Assembly: GCF_001592755.1 (NCBI RefSeq) | Contig: NZ_LUKF01000002.1 | Coordinates: 66,332 to 121,367, forward strand | DNA from: Bdellovibrio bacteriovorus | GTDB lineage: Bacteria; Bdellovibrionota; Bdellovibrionia; Bdellovibrionales; Bdellovibrionaceae | DNA: 55,036 bases | Reading direction: 5' to 3' | Shown here: piece by piece, positions 32,306 to 41,535 of the stretch | How the letters are laid out: each line of letters starts with the position of its first letter | Numbering within the stretch: the first letter of the stretch is position 1 | Notes under the pieces: generated by a model | The model's database searches: none | Seen by the model: only the letters and a program-made list of their open reading frames with translations | What the model was told of the DNA's origin: nothing | Translations under genes and position numbers: made by a program

Positions 32306-33109
32306 ATGTTTAAAAAGCTATCTCTTTCTTTGGCCGTTGCATTAACGTTAAGTGCCTGTGCCGAAACCGCTCAGCAAGCGCAAATGGAGTTAAGTGGCCA
32401 ACAAAAAGGTGTCATTGGCGGTGATAAAGTTTCTGCAAATAGCCGCATCAGCCGTTCAACAGTAGGTCTTTATGATGAAAATGCCAAAGCCCTTTGCACG
32501 GGGACTTTGATTGCACCCAATCTTGTATTAACAGCGGCCCACTGTATCGATCCTACTTCCGACAAAATGGTTGTTTTATTCGGTCAGGAATTTAAAAACG
32601 CGGATGCTTCTCAACTTCGTCGCGTGGTTAAAAAAGTTCAGCATAAATACTACGGAGAGATGAAAGCCGAAGACATGTACGATATCGCGATGCTTCGCTT
32701 TGAAGGCACGGCTCCAGCGGGATACGCTCCAGCTCCCCTTTTATCTGACTTTTCTAGCATCAGAAAAAACACCGAAGTCGTGGTTGCGGGTTTTGGTTTG
32801 AACTGGGCTTGGGGAGTTAAAAAAGGTGCGGGCACTCTGCGCACAACAACTTTGAAAGTGAAATCTCCAATGAACGGATCTACAGAAATCATGCTGGATC
32901 AATCACTTCGCCGTGGTATCTGCAGCGGTGATTCTGGTGGGCCTGCGTATCTTGATGTGAACGGTCAGTTGTATCTCTTGGGTGTTGCAAGTCGCGGCGA
33001 TTCTTTGCCGATTCCATTGACTCCGGATTGCTTTATTCTTTCCGTTTTCACTCGCGTGGATGCTCATGCGGATTGGATTAACGAAACGGCTCTTGAGTTG
33101 TTGAAATAA
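32306..33109 (+). CDS. Trypsin-like serine protease lipoprotein (S1 family)
   Basis: A 267-residue chymotrypsin-fold protease. The leader ends in the lipobox L-S-A-C (Cys18), so it is probably membrane-anchored. Catalytic triad: His79 in T-A-A-H-C, Asp126 in Y-D-I-A-M-L and Ser210 in G-D-S-G-G-P. An activation-like V-I-G-G is at 36-39, so the enzyme may be made as a zymogen cut after K-G. AAGGAG six bases before the ATG fixes the start; an upstream in-frame extension of 28 residues is not supported. Predators use such proteases in prey digestion, but it could also act in envelope quality control. Confidence 0.9.
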   Translation: MFKKLSLSLAVALTLSACAETAQQAQMELSGQQKGVIGGDKVSANSRISRSTVGLYDENAKALCTGTLIAPNLVLTAAHCIDPTSDKMVVLFGQEFKNADASQLRRVVKKVQHKYYGEMKAEDMYDIAMLRFEGTAPAGYAPAPLLSDFSSIRKNTEVVVAGFGLNWAWGVKKGAGTLRTTTLKVKSPMNGSTEIMLDQSLRRGICSGDSGGPAYLDVNGQLYLLGVASRGDSLPIPLTPDCFILSVFTRVDAHADWINETALELLK

Positions 33110-33136
33110 TATTTCTTTAAGTTTCTAAAGCTAAGT

Positions 33137-33166
33137 AAAAACCCCGAAAGCAATTTCGGGGTTTTT
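33137..33166 (+). terminator. Terminator after the trypsin-like protease
   Basis: A 13-bp stem AAAAACCCCGAAA / TTTCGGGGTTTTT with a 4-base loop. Confidence 0.92.
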
Positions 33167-33221
33167 TATTGTGATCTCGCTAGTATATACCTCTCGGAAC
33201 AGACTGCCCTTTTGGGGCCCC

Positions 33222-33237
33222 TGTCTCAATTTTAGAC
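33222..33237. promoter_or_regulatory. Copy 5 of the recurring palindromic element
   Basis: TGTCTCAATTTTAGAC; here the palindrome is extended to CTGTCT...AGACAG (33221-33239). It lies 116 bases upstream of the TULIP-like gene. Confidence 0.5.
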
Positions 33238-33352
33238 AGCTGTCGAAAAGCTCTCCTCCATCGTATTGGAGCTAAGGCCTATAAAGCATTGGAACTTTCA
33301 TTGCACCAGGCCCCATTGGATCATAGCCCCTACACGAACGAGGTTTAACTAT

Positions 33353-35068
33353 ATGGTACGTCGGCTTCAAACATCGCGCATGTTGATTCCCCTGTTACTG
33401 TCGTTGCATGGCTTTAACGCCTTAGCTGCGGACTTGAGTCCTCAGATTGCGAACAAACACCTCTTGCCTAAAGCAGTGCAAGTGCAAGTTACGCAACGTG
33501 GAATGAAGTACTTTGATAACCGTTTGAGCGATCTATTAGGAAACCTCGGTGTGAAGCTCGATGAAGGTTATTTCCCAGCGATGAGCTATACTTTTGAAAA
33601 GCCCATCAATCCGGATGATTTTAAAGACTCCAATCCTGAAATCGTCAAAATGTATGCGCAAGTTCGCGACCTTTTGACTCAATGGTTGGTCGGTTTTTCA
33701 TTGGACGAACACCGCCCGTCAATTGAGATCGGCGAATCCGGTTATATCGCCAATTTTTCTCGTTTCGGTTTGGTGACGGATGAAGCCTTGATGAAATCAC
33801 TAGGAAAGCGCGACGGTGCGGTCTTAGCTATTGAGCTTGAAGTAAAAAAGCTTTCTATCGCCACTCACTCGGTCAAAGCATGGGATATGAATAATGAGTT
33901 TCTGGGCCAAGTGGGCCTAGAAGATGTTTCTATCACTGCGGGCGATGACACGACTCCTTTGAAAATTCGTCTTCCATTCTACATTCGCTCTAATGCCAAT
34001 GGCGGTTTGGACTTCGAAGCTTTAGAGATTGATAATAATCTTTCGGAAACTCCGATCGCTTATCAATACAAAAAATTAATCGTTCCTCAGATCGCGGTTG
34101 AAATTAATGGGAAGAAGTTCCAGCTCAACACCGCACAGCTTGATGCGATGTTAATGGAACAAGCTCCGGTTATCTTACAAAAAGTTCGCGAGAGCTTGGG
34201 TGACTTTGCTCGTAAGCAATTGCCAGAACTTTTAAATCAAAAGGCCAAAGAATTTTTAAGTGGTTCTTTGGAGCAGGTTCAAGACATGGTTCCGCCAGGA
34301 ACTGAAGAATATGACCGTCGACCTAACTTCAAATGGGGTTTGCAGCTTCAAAATATCAATTTGAAAAAATCTTTGAACATTGAGCTGACGGCTTATGTTG
34401 AAGACCCAATCAATCCCAAAAGTCGCCCGGTTGCGTCCAATGGTCCTCGCGGGTTGCCGCAAGTCAATTTGATGCCTCAGGAAAACTACGACCTGGCATT
34501 GACGTTAGATCGCGCGTTGATCAATCGCGTGTTGCAATTGAGTTACGAACGTAAAAACTTTGAGACCATCCGCCAATCCAACGGCACTGTATTGAAACTG
34601 AAGGCGGCGCCAACGATTGACTATGTAAAAACTCCAGCCGGCGCGGTCTTAAAGCCACAGGAAGCTTTCGTAAAACTGCATGTTTCAGTTGAAAACGAGC
34701 CCAACCACATTGCTCTTAAAGATAAAATCGTGATCGATTTCGACATCATTGCAAAATTACGTCAGTTGAGCGATAAGTCCGGCATGCAGCTGCAGTTGCA
34801 TTCCATTGACGTGGACTCTTTGGTTATGGACAACAAATACCTTTCACTTGTGGGTAAGTTGATGCCAGGCAAAGTGCGCGAAGGTGTGAAAGACAGACTG
34901 CGTGAGCAAAGTGCAGGCTGGAAAACTGTGGATGAAGTCATCCCGGGAAGTTTGCCACTTCCACCTGTGATTTTAGGAATTAAATTGGATATCAATCGCG
35001 TTGCTGTAGATCCAAACGGTCACATCGTCATGTATCTAGACTACGCGAAAACAGGAGCTAAAAAATGA
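33353..35068 (+). CDS. Secreted TULIP/BPI-like lipid-binding protein
   Basis: A 571-residue exported protein with a leader ending N-A-L-A-A. It has no name I recognise, but its layout fits two TULIP (BPI-like) modules: near the N-terminus V-Q-V-Q-V-T-Q-R-G-M-K-Y-F resembles the start of BPI/LBP domains, where a V-x-I-T-Q-K-G-L-x-Y pattern is typical, and near 380 Y-D-L-A-L-T-L-D-R-A-L-I-N-R-V-L resembles the second module. Such tubular domains bind lipid or LPS. No cysteine pair is visible. The start at 33353 has GAGG nine bases upstream. It overlaps the next gene by ATGA-type coupling. Lipid binding is inference. Confidence 0.6.
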   Translation: MVRRLQTSRMLIPLLLSLHGFNALAADLSPQIANKHLLPKAVQVQVTQRGMKYFDNRLSDLLGNLGVKLDEGYFPAMSYTFEKPINPDDFKDSNPEIVKMYAQVRDLLTQWLVGFSLDEHRPSIEIGESGYIANFSRFGLVTDEALMKSLGKRDGAVLAIELEVKKLSIATHSVKAWDMNNEFLGQVGLEDVSITAGDDTTPLKIRLPFYIRSNANGGLDFEALEIDNNLSETPIAYQYKKLIVPQIAVEINGKKFQLNTAQLDAMLMEQAPVILQKVRESLGDFARKQLPELLNQKAKEFLSGSLEQVQDMVPPGTEEYDRRPNFKWGLQLQNINLKKSLNIELTAYVEDPINPKSRPVASNGPRGLPQVNLMPQENYDLALTLDRALINRVLQLSYERKNFETIRQSNGTVLKLKAAPTIDYVKTPAGAVLKPQEAFVKLHVSVENEPNHIALKDKIVIDFDIIAKLRQLSDKSGMQLQLHSIDVDSLVMDNKYLSLVGKLMPGKVREGVKDRLREQSAGWKTVDEVIPGSLPLPPVILGIKLDINRVAVDPNGHIVMYLDYAKTGAKK

Positions 35069-35580
35069 GATCTCTTAAACTCATCGTCATCAATGCGCTA
35101 ACTCTGATCATCGGTCTGGGTTTGATGAGTGGTTCTGTTTCCCAAAGAAGTGCGGAAGCCGCTCGTTTTGAAACCATCCCTTCACTTCAAGTCAATCGCT
35201 TGGGGAACTTGCGTGGACAATACCTGACAGTTCTTTACGCTGTCGGTTCCCGTCCGTTTATTTCTACGGACTCTTCGCAAATCACGATCTCTCAAGTGAA
35301 AGAGTCACGCACGGTTTATATCTCTGCGGACTCGATGTCTTTGCCTTCGGTGCAGGTTGAAAAAGAAGGTTTCCGTCCTTCTTACAACATCATCGTCTTC
35401 GTGGTTTCTCCTCAGCCGAACTACAGCTGGGTGAATGCGGACGGTTCTGCCCCTCAAGGTATGAGCATCACAAGCAATCGCATGAGCTCTTTGATCAATG
35501 CGATTAATAAAACAGATGTTGATAGCTTTATCGCCGCTCAAGGTGAAGCTGGTACACTGCAAGTGAATCTCGTGAAGTAA
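35065..35580 (+). CDS. Small secreted protein coupled to the TULIP-like gene
   Basis: A 171-residue exported protein, not recognised. Its hydrophobic leader (about residues 5-24) is followed by a beta-rich mature domain with no cysteines. It starts four bases before the upstream stop with AGGAG placed seven bases before the ATG, so the two genes are translated together and probably work together at the same envelope location. A strong terminator follows. Confidence 0.72.
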   Translation: MRSLKLIVINALTLIIGLGLMSGSVSQRSAEAARFETIPSLQVNRLGNLRGQYLTVLYAVGSRPFISTDSSQITISQVKESRTVYISADSMSLPSVQVEKEGFRPSYNIIVFVVSPQPNYSWVNADGSAPQGMSITSNRMSSLINAINKTDVDSFIAAQGEAGTLQVNLVK

Positions 35581-35593
35581 TTTTGAAAAAATC

Positions 35594-35627
35594 AAAGGGC
35601 GATGGTGAAAACCATCGCCCTTTTTTT
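35594..35627. terminator. Bidirectional terminator
   Basis: A 13-bp stem AAAGGGCGATGGT / ACCATCGCCCTTT with a GAAA tetraloop and T tail. Confidence 0.93.
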
Positions 35628-35643
35628 ATTTCTGAATCCTTTG

Positions 35644-37149
35644 TTAAATCTGAATTTCTGAAGCGGCTCGAACACCGCTCTCCAAGGCCCCGTGCAAAGT
35701 TCCCGCAAATCGAACACTGGTGTGTTCACCGGCGAACTGGAATCTGCCGCCATACTCAGCTTCGGCCGCAGCTCCTTTGTAGCGCATATACTGACCTGGC
35801 TTAAATACCGCCATGGAACCTAAAGACCATTTGCGCTGCTGCCAATTAGCAACTTCGGAAGAGCCTTCGGCAATAGCCGGAAGATCATTATAGAAAATAT
35901 CTAAATCTTTCAGCGCCTCACCCGAGGCCGCAGCTCCCGCTTTGGCTCCGGAAGTTCCCGCACGTTGGAAGGTCAATAGACCTTGTGTTCCTTTCTGTGC
36001 ACGGCCCGAATCCCAGATTTTTTGAGTTACGAAATCTCCAGTGAAGTTTCCGACATTTGCCGGCACCGTCCCGCGACGATCACGCCAGAATGGTGAAGCA
36101 AAGCCCAACGTTCCTTTAGAGTGGGTCGCATAAGCCTGCGACATGATGTTCTCTTTTTTCACTTGCGAGAAATTCAAATTCTGAATGCCGCTGACTTCGC
36201 GCAGCTTTGAAAACGGCAAAGTGCAAATCACATGTCGGGTTGTGAACGTCTCTTTTCCTTCCGGTGTCTGGAATGTAAGTTCAAATGTTCCATCATCTTC
36301 AGAGATCGAAGTCAGTGGACTATTTAGACGAACGACGTAATCAGGAATCACTCCCGCGACCCGTGCAGAAAGAGTTTGCATTAGATTTGAAAGTCCCCCG
36401 TCCATGCGAAACACCGGACGCCCCGCTAGCAATGAGCTGCCTTCAGCATCTAACGTCGACAAAAAGTGCAACGCCGATTGATCTTTTGCATCCACACCGA
36501 AGCGGCTGACAGCTTGAGCTTCAATCAACTGTAATACCAAGGGATCGACTTCACTTTTCCAACTATCAAGAAGGTCGGTTAATGACAAAGAGTCATAGTA
36601 AGCCGCCCTTTCGAACTGAAAAGAATTTCGATAAGTCAGAATGACATCCTGTTCGCGATACAGCTCTGTGCGGATGCGACGGAAGGGACTCTGCAAAGTC
36701 TTTAAGCGTGATGCGATGTCTTTGACACGATAAACTTTTTTATCGAATGAAAAGAGATGAGCCTCAAGGCCGGCCGCTGTTTTTACTTCGCTTGTCGGAA
36801 TATTGAGCTCTTTGGCTAACTCAAAGACGCGGGTGTGCGTGCTATCAAAAAACTCCGCACCCAATTCGGCCACCGGTCCTCCTTGAGGAAAAACGGTCAC
36901 GGATTGCACGCGGCCCCCAACTCGTGAGGAGGCTTCGAATATGCGAAAAGGGATTTTGCGTTTTTTCAGTTCAAACGCGGCAGACAAACCTGCGGCCCCC
37001 GCGCCCAGAATGACAACTTCGTTTTTAAAATTTCTTTTATCACCCATGAAATAACGGTCTAAGCTAGTGCAACTGCTAAGTGCCATAGCAGACGTGCCTA
37101 GAGCAGAAACTTTTAAAAATTCGCGGCGAGTAAAAGAACTTTTTGCCAT
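35644..37149 (-). CDS. Tat-exported flavin amine oxidase-like lipoprotein
   Basis: A 501-residue FAD-dependent amine oxidase-family protein. A perfect twin-arginine motif T-R-R-E-F-L-K (7-13) is followed by A-L-S-S-C (Cys27), which would make it a Tat-exported lipoprotein. The dinucleotide motif G-A-G-A-A-G-L-S-A-A-F-E-L and R-V-G-G-R-V near 90 bind FAD, and the C-terminal F-A-G-E-H-T-S...G-T-L-H-G-A-L-E-S-G is the classic ending of the MAO family. Substrate (polyamine, amino acid or other amine) unknown. GAGGGG six bases before the ATG at 37149. Divergent from the 2OG oxygenase gene. Confidence 0.88.
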   Translation of the reverse strand: MAKSSFTRREFLKVSALGTSAMALSSCTSLDRYFMGDKRNFKNEVVILGAGAAGLSAAFELKKRKIPFRIFEASSRVGGRVQSVTVFPQGGPVAELGAEFFDSTHTRVFELAKELNIPTSEVKTAAGLEAHLFSFDKKVYRVKDIASRLKTLQSPFRRIRTELYREQDVILTYRNSFQFERAAYYDSLSLTDLLDSWKSEVDPLVLQLIEAQAVSRFGVDAKDQSALHFLSTLDAEGSSLLAGRPVFRMDGGLSNLMQTLSARVAGVIPDYVVRLNSPLTSISEDDGTFELTFQTPEGKETFTTRHVICTLPFSKLREVSGIQNLNFSQVKKENIMSQAYATHSKGTLGFASPFWRDRRGTVPANVGNFTGDFVTQKIWDSGRAQKGTQGLLTFQRAGTSGAKAGAAASGEALKDLDIFYNDLPAIAEGSSEVANWQQRKWSLGSMAVFKPGQYMRYKGAAAEAEYGGRFQFAGEHTSVRFAGTLHGALESGVRAASEIQI

Positions 37150-37219
37150 CAACCCCTCACATGCATAGAATGGCAACACTTTGGCACAGAATCAAATCAA
37201 TCTCATAAATCTAGAAAGA

Positions 37220-37810
37220 ATGTTTGATGATTTAGCACAGAATAACTGGGCTGTTTCATCCACTGTTTTCACTCGAGAATTCTGCCAAAACCTTGCCCAC
37301 GAGTGTCAAAAGCTTCACTCTGACGGCGCCTTTCACAAAGCTTCTATCGGACGCGGAGCTACAAAGACAGTTCACACGGAAATTCGAGGCGATTTCACAC
37401 TGTGGATTGAAGAAGCCCAGGCGACTTCTTTGCAAAAAGATTTTTTGTCAAATCTGCAGCTGCTTTTACAAAAGCTTAATCAGGATTTTTACTTAGGATT
37501 GAAAAGGTACGAAACGCATTTTGCTCTCTACCCACCGGGGGCGGGCTATGATAAGCATATCGATAATCATCGAGGTTCTGGAGCAAGAAAGATCACTTTC
37601 ATTCTCTACCTTAATGAAAGCTGGCAAAAGGGATACGGTGGCGAGTTGAGTCTCTATCAGCCTGATCAGGAAAATATTCTGATCACTCAGATCGAGCCTG
37701 TGCTTGGCACTTTTGTTCTTTTCCGCAGTGACCTCTTCCCTCATCAAGTCGAGAAGAGCTTTCAACCACGCCTGAGTATCACGGGCTGGTTTAGGGACGA
37801 TGCATCATGA
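37220..37810 (+). CDS. 2-oxoglutarate/Fe(II) oxygenase (prolyl 4-hydroxylase-like)
   Basis: A 196-residue double-stranded beta-helix oxygenase. Iron ligands are H-x-D in Y-D-K-H-I-D-N-H (His113, Asp115) and the distal His175 in F-P-H-Q-V, with Arg184 in P-R-L-S-I-T-G-W-F for 2-oxoglutarate. This ending is typical of the P4Hc group that hydroxylates proline or other residues. The start is uncertain: I use the ATG at 37220, where the family usually begins; a TTG at 37181 would add 13 residues. It overlaps the ABC gene by ATGA, so it belongs to that operon. Target unknown. Confidence 0.82.
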   Translation: MFDDLAQNNWAVSSTVFTREFCQNLAHECQKLHSDGAFHKASIGRGATKTVHTEIRGDFTLWIEEAQATSLQKDFLSNLQLLLQKLNQDFYLGLKRYETHFALYPPGAGYDKHIDNHRGSGARKITFILYLNESWQKGYGGELSLYQPDQENILITQIEPVLGTFVLFRSDLFPHQVEKSFQPRLSITGWFRDDAS

Positions 37811-39588
37811 AGTCACTCTTTTATCAGGTCGTATTCACTCGCTTCTATGCGCGAGTTTTGATTCTTATCACGTCCCTTTTTGGTGCGGTGTTTGGACTAT
37901 TAGGCCCTTTCTTTCAAAAAGAATTCATTGACCAACTGACGGGACAGCAAGGGCATTTGCATCTTGTCGATTTTTCTAATCCCCTCACCTACGTGCTGGG
38001 TGCATTCTTCTGCGTATTGATTGCGCAGGCGTTCTCACAGCTGACAAACTATTTAAGCATTCGAGAATCTTTGTACATGCAAAAAATCTTTGCCCAAAGA
38101 CTTTACGAAAAGACGCTGCACTTGCGTGTCGATACTATGAGCGGCAAGCCTGTCGGGGAAATCGTCTCGTTGTATGCCACGGACGTCCAAGGGGCGACCG
38201 TGTTTTTAGATCAAACATTGCCAGCGGGAGCTTCTACGCTCTTTCCATTGATCTTGGCGCCGTTTGCGATCTCCATTCTTTTTGATGTTCCGATCTGGCC
38301 TACGGTTCTTTTGATGTTTGCTATTGCCACACTGAATACCTTTATGGCCTTTCGCCAATCGAAATTCTTTTTTAATTTTAAACAGCTGGCGGCAGAACGC
38401 ATTGGCTTGGTGAATGAATGGATTCAAAATATTCGTACGATCCGCATCCTAGGTTGGATTCGTCATTTTGAAGCTAATATTTTTGTCAAACGTGAAGTGG
38501 AAACACGCAATCGTGTCTTGATGGTGACGAATGGTCAGATCATGAACTCGATTTCGTCTTCGATTACGTTTTTCTTAAACGTCGTGGCTTTGGGATCTTT
38601 GGTGCTTTATACAAAACACCAAATGACCAGTGGCGAGCTTTTGGCTCTACTTTGGATTGTCGGCGTTTTCTTGACTCGTCCCTTCCGCCAAATGCCTTGG
38701 TTCTTCACTTTCGCTTTTGATTCTTGGACCTCGCTAAAACGTCTGGAAGATTTTCTTTCGACGAAAAACAATGAAACCAATGGCGAAAAAGAGCTTTCGA
38801 AACAAGAAAGAAAACGCGAAGAAAAATTTGCTCTGCAAGTTCGTAACTTAAATCTTTCTATCAGCGGCAAACGCATTCTGAAAAACATCAATCTCGATGT
38901 AAAACATGGCGAATTCGTCGCGGTCGTGGGAGAAGTGGGTGCCGGGAAATCCATGCTGCTACTTTCTTTACTGCGCGAAACGGGAGCAAGCTTTGAATCT
39001 TATCACTTCGGCGAAAAAAATGCGCTGGAGATGACTTTAGACGAAGTGCGCGCACAATATGCCTATGTTCCGCAAGAAGGCTTCATTATGAATGCGACAT
39101 TGCGTGAAAACGTGGCCTTTATTTATGACATCGAGCCCGAACGCGATCCGATGATCGAAGAATCCTTAAAGCTCGCGCAATTTGATTTAAATACTGAGCG
39201 TGTTGAAAAAGGTTTAGCCACAGAAATTGGCGAGCGTGGCGTGAATCTTTCAGGCGGTCAAAGACAGCGTGTGGGTTTGGCGCGTGTGCACTTTCATAAA
39301 GCCCCCGTGTTGCTTTTAGATGACTGCCTTAGTGCGGTGGACGTCGACACGGAACAAAAACTTTTCGAACAGCTTTTATTAGGCGCTTGGGCCGGGCGCA
39401 CTCGCCTTTTAGTCACGCACCGTTTGAGCGCCCTTCATCAGGTGGATCGCATTTTATTTATGGAAGAAGGACAGATCGTCGACTCTGGAACTTTTGAGGA
39501 GCTTTTAGGAAGAAATCAAAAGTTCCGTGAATACACTACGACCGTCGCCAAAGAGGCCACGCAAAAGACGGAGGTGAGTCATGTCTAA
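37807..39588 (+). CDS. ABC exporter half-transporter with degenerate catalytic site
   Basis: A 593-residue ABC half-transporter: six membrane helices (about 15-310) then a nucleotide-binding domain. Walker A is G-E-V-G-A-G-K-S, the signature L-S-G-G-Q is canonical, but Walker B ends L-L-L-D-D with Asp where the catalytic Glu should be. Together with the next protein, which has the opposite set of changes, it forms an asymmetric heterodimer like ABCC/MRP transporters. It follows the 2OG oxygenase with an ATGA overlap and overlaps the next gene by 8 bases. Substrate unknown; peptide, lipid or drug export are all possible. Confidence 0.88.
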   Translation: MKSLFYQVVFTRFYARVLILITSLFGAVFGLLGPFFQKEFIDQLTGQQGHLHLVDFSNPLTYVLGAFFCVLIAQAFSQLTNYLSIRESLYMQKIFAQRLYEKTLHLRVDTMSGKPVGEIVSLYATDVQGATVFLDQTLPAGASTLFPLILAPFAISILFDVPIWPTVLLMFAIATLNTFMAFRQSKFFFNFKQLAAERIGLVNEWIQNIRTIRILGWIRHFEANIFVKREVETRNRVLMVTNGQIMNSISSSITFFLNVVALGSLVLYTKHQMTSGELLALLWIVGVFLTRPFRQMPWFFTFAFDSWTSLKRLEDFLSTKNNETNGEKELSKQERKREEKFALQVRNLNLSISGKRILKNINLDVKHGEFVAVVGEVGAGKSMLLLSLLRETGASFESYHFGEKNALEMTLDEVRAQYAYVPQEGFIMNATLRENVAFIYDIEPERDPMIEESLKLAQFDLNTERVEKGLATEIGERGVNLSGGQRQRVGLARVHFHKAPVLLLDDCLSAVDVDTEQKLFEQLLLGAWAGRTRLLVTHRLSALHQVDRILFMEEGQIVDSGTFEELLGRNQKFREYTTTVAKEATQKTEVSHV

Positions 39589-41458
39589 AAGAAAAGTGAC
39601 GAACCCCGCGGTGAAAGCCAAATATCTTTCTGACGGCGAAGTTCGCAAAGAAGGCGGCTACAGCCAAAGCCTCTTTGAAACTTTGCGCTTTGCTTATGGA
39701 CCTTTCTTAACCCGCATTCTTTTGTGCATGGGGGTCGGATTTATCGGTCGCGGCCTTTTATTAGCCAACACCAACGTTATCGGTTATTGGGTGGATAATC
39801 TTGTTGGAAAAGAAACGCCCTTGACCGGCTTTACCTCGCAACAGTTTATCATTCTTTTAGGAGTGATGGCGATCAGTGGTTTTTTAATGACCTTGCTTTT
39901 CCGCGTGGGTTTTTCAAGGCTGTCGGCGCAAGCCATTTCAAGTTTCTATGACGAAGTGACGTTAAGAACGTCTCGCCTGCCGATGAGTTTTTTTGATAAC
40001 ACACCGGCGGGCCGTATCATCACGCGCTTTTCTAGCGACTATGGGAACATCTTCCGTTTATTCGGTGGTCCCCTAGCCGAGTTTATTTCCATCATTTTTG
40101 ATCTAAGTATGATGGTGATTTTAATCACGGTCGCAAACCCGATTTACCTGGTCTTTGTGCTTTTCATCGGCGTGATGAACTTCTTGGTTTATAAACTAAA
40201 TCAGCAAAAATTGCGCACCTCTCGACGTGAGCTTTCTGCCAGCCGCTCCCCGAGCATTGCGCATTTCGCAGAAACCACTCAAGGAGCAAGCACCATTCGC
40301 TCTTTCCGCCGTCAGAAATCCTTCGCCGAACGCTTTGAGCGTTTGGATCGCTATTTCCTGACACAAAAAATGAATACGACAAAGCACTTGATCAGCTTTT
40401 CATTCCAAATGAACAGTTTAACAGCACTCCTGCTTTTAGTGACGGGTGTGTCGGCTTACTTCATGGTGGAAAAAGGTTGGGCCACGGTGGGCTCTGTCGG
40501 TGTGGCCTTCAGCTTTATTGCTTTATCGGGAAATACCGTTCAAATGTTTTTTGAGTGGTTGACTCAGTTTGAAGAAGCCATGATCGGTGTGGAACGTCTT
40601 GATCAATACATGCGCATGCAAATTGAAAATGGCAGCCATCTGCCCGCTTCGGCGAAGTTTGCGACAGGTCACCCCGTATACTCGGAGTCGGTTGAAAAAT
40701 ATCTGCACAACCGTCGTTTGACAGAGGATCGCAGCGCCTCGGTGCAAGTCAAAGATGTGTGGTTTAGATATCGCGAAGATCTGCCGTGGGTTCTTAAGGG
40801 CGTAAACTTTGAGGTGAAAGCCGGTGAACGCTTGGGCATCGTGGGTCGCACAGGATCTGGGAAGTCCAGCTTGATTCAGGCTCTTTTTTATCTTTATCCC
40901 GTCGATAAAGGTCATATCTCCATCAACGAACATCTTCCAAAATTCAACGAAGATGCCACGGGTGTGGATCTGAATCTTTATCGTCAATCCATGGCCTTCA
41001 TCGCGCAGGAACCGATTCTTTTCCAAGGAAGCTTGCGCTTTAATTTGGATATCAAAGACACTTTGCCTGATGAACGTCTGATTCAAGTCATTGAGCAAGT
41101 AGGTCTGGGGGATTGGCTCAGGTCACACCCTGAAGGCCTTCTGATGCGTATTGAAGAGCGCGGGAAGAATCTATCATTGGGTGAGCGCCAATTATTATGT
41201 ATGGCTCGCTGCCTTTTGCAGGAATCTCCGATTGTGATCATGGATGAGGCGACAAGCTCTGTGGATCCACAGTCCGAAGAGATCTTAGTGAAAGCGACGG
41301 AAGAATTTTTCTCGGATCGCACACAATTGATCATTGCCCACCGTCTTTCGACTTTAGCGAAGTGTGATCGCATATTATGGTTGCAGAATGGCGAGATCGT
41401 CGCCTTGGGACCGACAGAAGAAGTGCTTCCTCGCTTTAAAAAAGCAGAACTGGTCTAA
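39581..41458 (+). CDS. ABC exporter half-transporter, catalytic partner
   Basis: A 625-residue half-transporter with six helices and an NBD. Walker A is G-R-T-G-S-G-K-S, Walker B I-V-I-M-D-E-A with the catalytic Glu, and H-loop I-I-A-H-R. The signature reads L-S-L-G-E instead of L-S-G-G-Q. So the consensus ATP site is formed by this Walker A/B with the partner's L-S-G-G-Q, and the degenerate site by the partner's D-D with this L-S-L-G-E, the arrangement known from ABCC and other asymmetric exporters. GGAGG seven bases upstream. Third gene of the oxygenase-exporter operon. Confidence 0.9.
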   Translation: MSKRKVTNPAVKAKYLSDGEVRKEGGYSQSLFETLRFAYGPFLTRILLCMGVGFIGRGLLLANTNVIGYWVDNLVGKETPLTGFTSQQFIILLGVMAISGFLMTLLFRVGFSRLSAQAISSFYDEVTLRTSRLPMSFFDNTPAGRIITRFSSDYGNIFRLFGGPLAEFISIIFDLSMMVILITVANPIYLVFVLFIGVMNFLVYKLNQQKLRTSRRELSASRSPSIAHFAETTQGASTIRSFRRQKSFAERFERLDRYFLTQKMNTTKHLISFSFQMNSLTALLLLVTGVSAYFMVEKGWATVGSVGVAFSFIALSGNTVQMFFEWLTQFEEAMIGVERLDQYMRMQIENGSHLPASAKFATGHPVYSESVEKYLHNRRLTEDRSASVQVKDVWFRYREDLPWVLKGVNFEVKAGERLGIVGRTGSGKSSLIQALFYLYPVDKGHISINEHLPKFNEDATGVDLNLYRQSMAFIAQEPILFQGSLRFNLDIKDTLPDERLIQVIEQVGLGDWLRSHPEGLLMRIEERGKNLSLGERQLLCMARCLLQESPIVIMDEATSSVDPQSEEILVKATEEFFSDRTQLIIAHRLSTLAKCDRILWLQNGEIVALGPTEEVLPRFKKAELV

Positions 41459-41535
41459 AAAATAAGTTTGCGGCTTCCGATGAAAAGGGGTATTTGTCGG
41501 ACACAGATTTATTTTGCAACTAGCGGAGCGCGGTG

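Noticed and set aside
37181-37219. TTG start for the 2OG oxygenase
   Set aside because: No ribosome binding site and the added residues are outside the usual domain; the ATG at 37220 is preferred but not proved.
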